Source of the DNA: Malurus cyaneus samueli
Taxonomy: Eukaryota; Chordata; Aves; Passeriformes; Maluridae
Assembly: GCA_009741485.1 (NCBI GenBank)
Contig: CM019214.1
Location: 29,416,746-29,480,745, forward strand
Direction of reading: 5' to 3'
Length of the DNA: 64,000 bases
Below the pieces are notes generated by a model. The model did not search any database, was not told where the DNA came from, and saw only the letters and a list, made by a program, of their open reading frames with translations. Both the position numbers and the translations under genes were made by a program. How positions within the stretch are numbered: position 1 is the first letter of the stretch; every line of letters starts with the position of its first letter. Below are positions 61,101-64,000 of this stretch, piece by piece.

Positions 61101-62902
61101 GATGCAGTCAGTGACAGTATGAGTTCCTCTTCTGCAGTAAACTGCAGCTCATGCTGAGGACAGCTGCAGCTGAATCTGACTTCAGGCCAACAAAACCCCT
61201 ATACTACATTCCAGTAAGTTTAGACACAATAGAGCCAGAGTGGTGAAACAAGGGTGAGATGTCCTTGTGACAAGTGGGATATGTCTGTATCAAGTTGTGA
61301 GATCCATTTCCAAATTGTGACCTGGACTGAGACTGTCCTTTTATAATCTGACTTTCATTTTGAGATAGAAGAGCAGATTTGTATGAGAGCCTTGTCCTGA
61401 GCAGAAAACCAATAGCAAAGAATAATTTTAATCTCCTTCTAACATTAGTTTTGTTACCCATCTCTCACTGCTCAATCAAATCCTGCTAAGGACGAGTGTG
61501 GCAAGTCTTAAACCAGTTGCAAGATGAACTTCCTCTGGTGCTGAGTGTGTTTAAGGCTTTTCTTTTTGATGGGAACAAGCGTGTGAGGAGTACAAACTAA
61601 TCAACAGTGACAGTTTTCATGCTAAAAAAGATGCACAGATTCAGAACTTAGAGAGTGAAAAACATCTGGTTTAACATCTCTTGTGGACACTATTCCACAG
61701 AGTAAGACATTCATGGTTAAGCCAGAACTGGCCAGAACTGTCTGATAAACTTGTCAAAAGCAGCCATGCATTTCTAAGCATGCTCCTTCTACTTTTTCAT
61801 GATGAGTTTTCCATTCAATGGAATATATTAATTATTATATTTTAACTGCATTTTATGAACAAAATACTTCTCAGTGCATACTGAGAATTTTTCCTATTGA
61901 AAAAGCTATAGAAAGAATGTATTTTCTGACTGCTTGTGTTAAAAACTGACAGCTGTCCAGGACTTCAAAGCCAAGATGCTAAAGAAAAAAATAAGCCTTG
62001 TGTATAAAATATCAGTAGGTCTGAATTTGGCACTATAGTGCCAAATAGAAGTGATTAATGCTTACCACACTTAAGGAGTCATTAAAATTATTTTATGTCT
62101 GGATGAAGAGTGGCTTATGTGTGCCTGCCTTTATTATTCTAACATCTGTCTATCCCTGCAATTTCTCCTCACATAAATAACCTTTTCAGTTTTCTGTTCA
62201 AGAGTCTGCAATAAATGGTACTTATTTGCTGGAGTGCTTGGATCTTTCTGAATTATTCTGTTTTGTGGGTTTGAAGATTTTTCTTGCTCTTGTTCATAAT
62301 GACTTCCTTCTTTAGGAGGGTTTCACTGAAAGGGGAGAGCTCCCATTTATTGGAAGCTGTTCAGATAAATTGGCTCCCTTGCCATTTCCCCACCATGAAG
62401 GACTGGTGCTCTTACCCACTTCAGTGTTTGCTGTAGTGTCTCTCCAGACCCACGGTCACTCCATCACAGCTGTAGAGATCTGAGTCTCATGGCTGCAGAC
62501 TCTGGGTCTCAGTAGAGCAACACCAGGAGTGTAGCAAACTGCTTGAAAACTCTGGCAGCCCTGGCTGCAGGCTGCTGCTGGGAGCTCTGGACTCCACAGT
62601 GCAAATGCAGACTCAGGGACTGTCATCCTGGTTTAAACTCCTAGGAGCCCAGGCATGTCCTTCTGGCTTGCAGTTATGAATTTTGGGATCTCAGGATCTT
62701 TCTGCACAAGTAATACCACTTGACACTGCCATAATAGCTGCTTTTTTTTTGTGGTCAAGTAGGATGATTCACACTGAAACATTGAGGATAAAATTAAGTT
62801 TCTTATTTTTTGGCAGGTGACGTGTCATACCTTGAACAGCAAGTGCCAGCTGAAAGTGAAGAGTAACACGTGCTATTGCTGTGATCTGTACAACTGTGAG
62901 AA
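13132..62902 (+). CDS. TMEM255B: TMEM255B (FAM70 family) membrane protein, 5' part; coding span including introns
   Basis: Spliced coding exons are 13132-13147, 20213-20355, 24921-24983, 39375-39464, 58852-58932 and 62817-62902. They total 479 nt, or 159 codons plus two bases, and the reading frame stays open across every junction. The product opens [18 protein letters not shown] and has three hydrophobic segments at roughly residues 16-36, 49-68 and 75-95. An N-glycosylation sequon NVT lies at 42-44. The third segment is followed by a cysteine-rich loop with C114, C134, C141, C150, C152, C153 and C158. TMEM255A and TMEM255B are four-pass membrane proteins of unknown biochemical role. The loop words [14 protein letters not shown] and [10 protein letters not shown] fit TMEM255B rather than TMEM255A. 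The gene is cut by the window end: the fourth membrane segment and proline-rich tail are missing because later exons lie outside, not because the gene is broken. Identification is from remembered family sequence; no alignment was run. Confidence 0.92.
13311..13362 (+). repeat. GC-rich minisatellite in intron 1, beside exon 1
   Basis: About five imperfect 10-11 bp units of the form TGTGTCCCGGC / TGTGCCCGGGC lie in tandem within the CpG island, 160 bases after the exon 1 donor. Such short GC-rich arrays vary in copy number. Confidence 0.8.
13539..13566. repeat. Poly-T run of 28
   Basis: There are twenty-eight consecutive T, preceded by a TTTC-rich stretch from 13528, inside the promoter-proximal part of intron 1. 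No SINE body is attached, so it is a plain homopolymer. Its length is likely to be unreliable in the assembly. Confidence 0.9.
15330..15378. repeat. Three-unit tandem repeat
   Basis: Three units built on TTTCCATAGTCTTCC follow one another; the first is three bases longer and the last has one substitution. It is a local slippage repeat. Confidence 0.85.
17393..18500 (-). mobile_element. CR1 LINE copy, about 1.1 kb, antisense
   Basis: The minus strand reads as the 3' half of CR1. The left end has ACCATAGAATTCAGGTGGAAG and the CAACCTGTTCCA word. The middle matches the ORF2 C-terminal region ([10 protein letters not shown] on the minus strand at about 18,010-18,045). The right end has the TGTAATTCCCTGAATCATC and GACTTTTCAAAGAAGATAAAG words that belong to the reverse-transcriptase region. 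Frames are broken by many indels. It is heavily diverged, and its right boundary is approximate. Confidence 0.8.
20213..20355 (+). CDS. TMEM255B: TMEM255B coding exon 2 (first membrane segment)
   Basis: This 143-nt exon covers residues 6 (completed) to 53. It has the basic cluster KRKR (10-13), the first hydrophobic segment ([20 protein letters not shown]), then [19 protein letters not shown] with an NVT sequon. [15 protein letters not shown] is a hallmark of the TMEM255 family. The acceptor follows an uninterrupted 36-base pyrimidine run (20166-20201) and ends CTACAG. The donor is a consensus GTAAGT. Reading on into intron 2 reaches a stop at about 20383, as expected for an intron. Confidence 0.93.
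20356..24920 (+). other. TMEM255B: TMEM255B intron 2
   Basis: A 4.57-kb intron, donor GTAAGT, acceptor GCCTTAG. It contains a CR1 copy at 22.15-22.75 kb. The rest is unannotatable AT-rich sequence, with a small CpG cluster at about 24,015-24,130. Confidence 0.88.
22151..22745 (-). mobile_element. CR1 LINE copy with a long ORF2 remnant, antisense
   Basis: The minus strand starts at the 3' end with TCATAGAATGGTTTGGGATG and carries a 149-codon open frame (22706 to 22257). That frame reads as the C-terminal end of CR1 ORF2: [47 protein letters not shown] and [15 protein letters not shown]. It is 5' truncated and contains only the region after the reverse transcriptase, so it cannot transpose by itself. 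Confidence 0.9.
24921..24983 (+). CDS. TMEM255B: TMEM255B coding exon 3 (second membrane segment)
   Basis: This 63-nt exon, phase 0 at both ends, encodes 21 residues: [14 protein letters not shown] then VENRRQI. It completes a second hydrophobic segment that starts at YYPGIV in exon 2 and closes with the charged turn ENRRQ, both conserved in the family. The acceptor is TTGCCTTAG and the donor is GTAAGT. The exon is too short and lacks its own ATG, so it is only found by splice-site and family reasoning. Confidence 0.92.
30121..30147. repeat. Perfect 11-bp inverted repeat, 5-base loop
   Basis: CCTGAATTTAG and CTAAATTCAGG are separated by TTAAG. The right arm is also part of a direct repeat: AGCTAGATTCAGGAGGCTTA at about 30,100 and AGCTAAATTCAGGAGGCTTA at about 30,135. 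Confidence 0.9.
35388..35785 (-). mobile_element. CR1 LINE copy, 3' end, antisense
   Basis: It opens with CATAGAATCGTAAAATCACA and GGATGGTTTGGGTTGGGAAG, followed by the words GACCTGGCCCTGGACAGTTC, GGGCAACCTGTTCCAGTGCC and GCCGTTCCCCCTTGTCCTCT. The minus strand encodes ORF2 C-terminal relics ([20 protein letters not shown]). It is less diverged than the copies at 2.8 and 17.4 kb and is 5' truncated. Confidence 0.92.
39375..39464 (+). CDS. TMEM255B: TMEM255B coding exon 4 (third membrane segment)
   Basis: This 90-nt exon, phase 0 at both ends, encodes 30 residues. They include [20 protein letters not shown] followed by [10 protein letters not shown], a third hydrophobic segment with a Cys-Cys pair (91-92) and then the VDGVFAA motif typical of TMEM255. 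The acceptor is CTTCTCAG and the donor is GTAAGT. It lies between two long introns of about 14.4 kb and 19.4 kb. Confidence 0.93.
40500..40790 (+). mobile_element. CR1 LINE fragment, sense, 3' end missing
   Basis: The plus strand reads GGCTGAGGGAGCTGGGATTT, a GGCCTTAAATCAAGCCAAGG word, AGTGGTTAAGCACTGG and GTTGCCCAGGAAGGTGGTGG. These are successive parts of the ORF2 C-terminal region of CR1. The expected terminal untranslated tail with ATTCTGTG repeats is absent, so this copy has lost its 3' end as well as its 5' part. Confidence 0.85.
43340..43899 (+). mobile_element. CR1 LINE copy, sense, with 3' terminus
   Basis: The plus strand follows CR1 from GTGGGCAGCAGGTCAGAGGA through TGGTGAGGTCCCACCCAGCT, GTTGTTCAGCCTGGAGAAGA and GAGCAACCTGGTCTAGTTGA to the terminal TTCTGTGATTCTGTGAAAG repeats. 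An open frame at 43444-43671 ([16 protein letters not shown] and so on) is an ORF2 remnant, not a host gene. It is 5' truncated. Confidence 0.93.
45524..45907. repeat. 192-bp tandem duplication with an undetermined base at the junction
   Basis: Two copies, 45524-45715 and 45716-45907, each start with ACATACAGCCTGAATGTA and end with TTTATGCAGC plus a T run. They differ at only a few positions (for example CATTGCAG versus CATTACAG, GATACAT versus GAAACAT) and by one T in a homopolymer. The base at 45715 is N. Either a recent tandem duplication or an assembly join error would explain this. Short minus-strand open frames here mirror each other because of the duplication and are not genes. Confidence 0.92.
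46335..46359. repeat. Perfect 11-bp inverted repeat, 3-base loop
   Basis: ATGCAGTAAGA and TCTTACTGCAT flank GCA. The arms are exact complements. Flanking sequence does not extend the stem enough to look like a microRNA precursor. Confidence 0.9.
47355..47381. repeat. A-rich simple repeat
   Basis: A run of A followed by GAAAAAGAAAAAGG units. It is low complexity with no repeat body recognised beside it. Confidence 0.8.
48582..48730 (+). mobile_element. tRNA-derived SINE with CR1-like tail (TguSINE1-like)
   Basis: The head resembles a tRNA gene: an A-box TAGCTCTGTTGG at 48590-48601 and a B-box GGTTTGATCCC at 48635-48645 mark an internal RNA polymerase III promoter. It then runs into ATTCACTTAAGAGTTGGACT, TGATGATCCTTGTGGGTTCC and an ATTCTGTTATTCTG end, which match the 3' terminus of CR1 LINEs. 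This head-tail combination is that of the songbird TguSINE1 family, mobilised by CR1 machinery. The head carries substitutions and the anticodon arm is degenerate, so it is an old insertion and not a working tRNA gene. Confidence 0.88.
49452..49476. repeat. Perfect 10-bp inverted repeat, 5-base loop
   Basis: AAGATCTCTT and AAGAGATCTT flank TTTTG. A third AGAGATCT word follows at about 49,488. No function is suggested by the surroundings. Confidence 0.88.
50926..50997 (-). mobile_element. Short CR1 3'-end fragment, antisense
   Basis: ATCAAAGAATGGTAGAATTG then AGATGATCAAGTTCAACCAT and AAACTTAACACTGCCAAATCC correspond to the CR1 3' terminus read on the minus strand. Only about 70 bases are recognisable. 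Confidence 0.75.
54025..54085. repeat. AT-rich low-complexity tract
   Basis: Alternating TA, with short inverted words such as GTATACATGTATA. It is likely polymorphic in length and possibly hairpin-forming; no other content. Confidence 0.75.
55246..57350 (-). mobile_element. Long CR1 LINE copy (about 2.1 kb) with endonuclease and RT relics, antisense
   Basis: Read on the minus strand, this covers CR1 ORF2 from the end of the endonuclease domain to the 3' region. The endonuclease part is at 57,300-57,030 ([20 protein letters not shown]). The inter-domain part is at 56,850-56,720. The reverse transcriptase starts with [15 protein letters not shown] at about 56,400. The C-terminal part ([22 protein letters not shown]) is at 55,930-55,830. 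The catalytic FADD box at 56047-56058 reads LADG on the minus strand and neighbouring frames are broken, so the element is dead. It is the longest mobile element relic in the window. The 5' boundary is approximate. Confidence 0.9.
58852..58932 (+). CDS. TMEM255B: TMEM255B coding exon 5 (start of cysteine-rich loop)
   Basis: This 81-nt exon, phase 0 at both ends, encodes 27 residues: [20 protein letters not shown] then YDAYQTE. This loop segment separates TMEM255B from TMEM255A, whose loop here is longer and different. The acceptor is TCTCTTTACAG. The donor GTAAAC departs from consensus at +5/+6 and is the weakest donor seen in the gene. C114 is the first loop cysteine. Confidence 0.92.
58933..62816 (+). 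other. TMEM255B: TMEM255B intron 5
   Basis: A 3.88-kb intron with a non-consensus donor GTAAAC and acceptor TTGGCAG after a T-rich tract. I recognised no mobile element in it. It contains a 22-bp perfect palindrome at 62,025-62,046. Confidence 0.88.
62025..62046. repeat. 22-bp perfect palindrome without spacer
   Basis: The 22 bases are identical to their own reverse complement, centred on the TATA of GGCACTATAGTGCC. The symmetry stops exactly at both ends. It lies in intron 5, about 770 bases before exon 6. Confidence 0.95.
62817..62902 (+). CDS. TMEM255B: TMEM255B coding exon 6 (cysteine cluster)
   Basis: This 86-nt exon encodes [20 protein letters not shown] then CCDLYNCE plus two bases (AA), ending in phase 2 before donor GTAAGT. 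It supplies six cysteines: 134, 141, 150, 152, 153 and 158. The cluster C-x-CC-D-L-Y-x-C is characteristic of the TMEM255 family and loosely resembles the CC motifs of tetraspanin loops; that likeness is my inference. The next exon, expected to start a tyrosine-rich stretch before the fourth membrane segment, is not in the remaining 1.1 kb. Confidence 0.92.
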
Positions 62903-64000
62903 GTAAGTACCTATGTGCATGCACTGAGAAATTCTTGGTTGGTTGTCCTTACTCGTAACTAGTAGGCGCTGAAGAGGTATCACAAGGAGCTTGTGTGCTG
63001 AGAAATCCAGTTCCTCTGCAATTGAAGTCAACTGTTGCCAGTACAGAGTAGATCAGGAGTTGTTCATCAGTGTCGGTATTATTTCAGTTTCTTTTTCTTT
63101 AAGCATATCCATAAGCATTTTGCTGTGTGATCAAAACTGATCACTCAGTGACATCCCTGTTCAAATATATTCTTGGTCTGGAAATGCAGATCCTTGCACA
63201 TCCCAGTGTCATAGAATCACAGAATGATTTGGGCTGGAAGAGACCTTCAGGACCATCTAGTTCCAACTCCCCTGCCATGGGCAGGTACCCTTCCACTGGA
63301 CCAGGCTGCTCAGAGCCAAATCCAATCTAGCCTCGAACACTTCCACAAACGGGGCATTCACAACTTCTCTGGCCAGCCTGTTCCAGTGTCTCACCACCCT
63401 CACAGTGAAGAATTTCTTCCTAATAACTAATCTAAATCTTCCCTCTAACCTAAATCTTCCCTCTTTTGGTTTAAAACCATTCCCCCTTGTCCAATCACTG
63501 CTTGCCCTTGTATCATCGTACTATGCACTCTCATGCAATCTCTGCAACCCTCTACAGTTCACCCACAGTCACTTTTCCTTCTTTTTTTCCCATGTTTTTC
63601 TCATCTTTCTTCCTTCCTACATCTATTTTATTTTGGTTTTGTTTCCTCTTCACATGCTAATAGCCCTGCATAACCCCAGTCCCATGTAACCCTTGACCAG
63701 TGTGATGCCAGACAGGAATGTTTTAGGCATAGGGAAACAAGGCTGGAACAATCAAGTTTCTACACAAGGTTTCTGCATGAAAAAGTAGCAACAAGGAGAG
63801 GTCAGACTTATTCCCCCTTCAGATAGAGATCCTCAGTGCCATTTTTCTAAGACATCAAGTTTGTTTGGAACACCTGTGAGAGTATTCAATGATACAATTA
63901 AACATGAGTGTTCTGTTATTGTCAGCATTCCACAGTGTACAGCAAGATCTTCTGGCAGTAGCATGGACCAGGATAGAGAAGCAGTCATGCTGCTTTGGAG
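62903..64000 (+). other. TMEM255B: TMEM255B intron 6, partial
   Basis: Donor GTAAGT starts the intron, which runs to the window end without an acceptor leading into recognisable TMEM255B sequence. It contains one CR1 copy. Confidence 0.88.
63209..63555 (-). mobile_element. CR1 LINE copy, 3' end, antisense, with internal 18-bp duplication
   Basis: It begins TCATAGAATCACAGAATGAT and proceeds through CCATCTAGTTCCAACTCCCC, GCCATGGGCAGGTACCC, CAGCCTGTTCCAGTGTCTCA and CCATTCCCCCTTGTCCAATC, the standard CR1 3' region on the minus strand. An 18-base unit (TAATCTAAATCTTCCCTC / TAACCTAAATCTTCCCTC) is repeated at 63428-63463. It is one of the better-conserved copies here. Confidence 0.93.

Noticed and set aside
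58852..62902. Identification as TMEM255A instead of TMEM255B
   Set aside because: The loop reads [21 protein letters not shown], joined across exons 5 and 6, which has the TMEM255B form and length; TMEM255A has a longer and different loop.
1..64000. CRISPR arrays, phage or plasmid elements, operons, gene clusters
   Set aside because: No regularly spaced repeats, no dense same-strand genes and no ribosome-binding sites were seen; the window is vertebrate nuclear DNA.

Overview
This window is vertebrate nuclear DNA, most likely from a bird and probably a passerine. It is AT-rich with long non-coding stretches. It carries nine recognisable CR1 LINE copies, which are typical of birds, and one SINE with a tRNA-derived head and a CR1-like tail, the arrangement of the TguSINE1 family known from songbirds. 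There are no operons, CRISPR arrays, prokaryotic genes or complete viral genes. Most open frames in the window are chance frames or CR1 relics.

The one protein-coding gene I can support is the 5' half of TMEM255B (FAM70 family, a multi-pass membrane protein of unknown molecular function), on the + strand. A CpG island at about 12,840-13,740 holds the promoter and exon 1. Five further coding exons lie at 20,213-20,355, 24,921-24,983, 39,375-39,464, 58,852-58,932 and 62,817-62,902. All five complete introns are GT-AG, and the phases join without a break into 159 codons plus two bases. The remaining exons (fourth membrane segment and proline-rich cytoplasmic tail, judging from the family) lie beyond 64,000.

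Layout: 1-12,840 is upstream flank with a CR1 copy (2.8-3.3 kb) and an old, degraded CR1/L3-like LINE (about 10.5-12.1 kb). 12.84-13.74 kb is the CpG-island promoter with exon 1. 13.15-62.8 kb is introns 1 to 5, totalling about 49 kb, with most of the CR1 copies, the SINE at 48.6 kb and a 192-bp tandem duplication with an undetermined base at 45.5-45.9 kb. 62.9-64.0 kb is the start of intron 6 with another CR1 copy. In human, TMEM255B lies between GRK1 and GAS6 at 13q34; I found no exon of either here.

I did not find a new biological system. The points most worth a second look are an out-of-frame upstream ATG pair in the TMEM255B leader, the tandem duplication with an N at its junction, a 22-bp perfect palindrome, several perfect short hairpins, and the repeat annotation itself.
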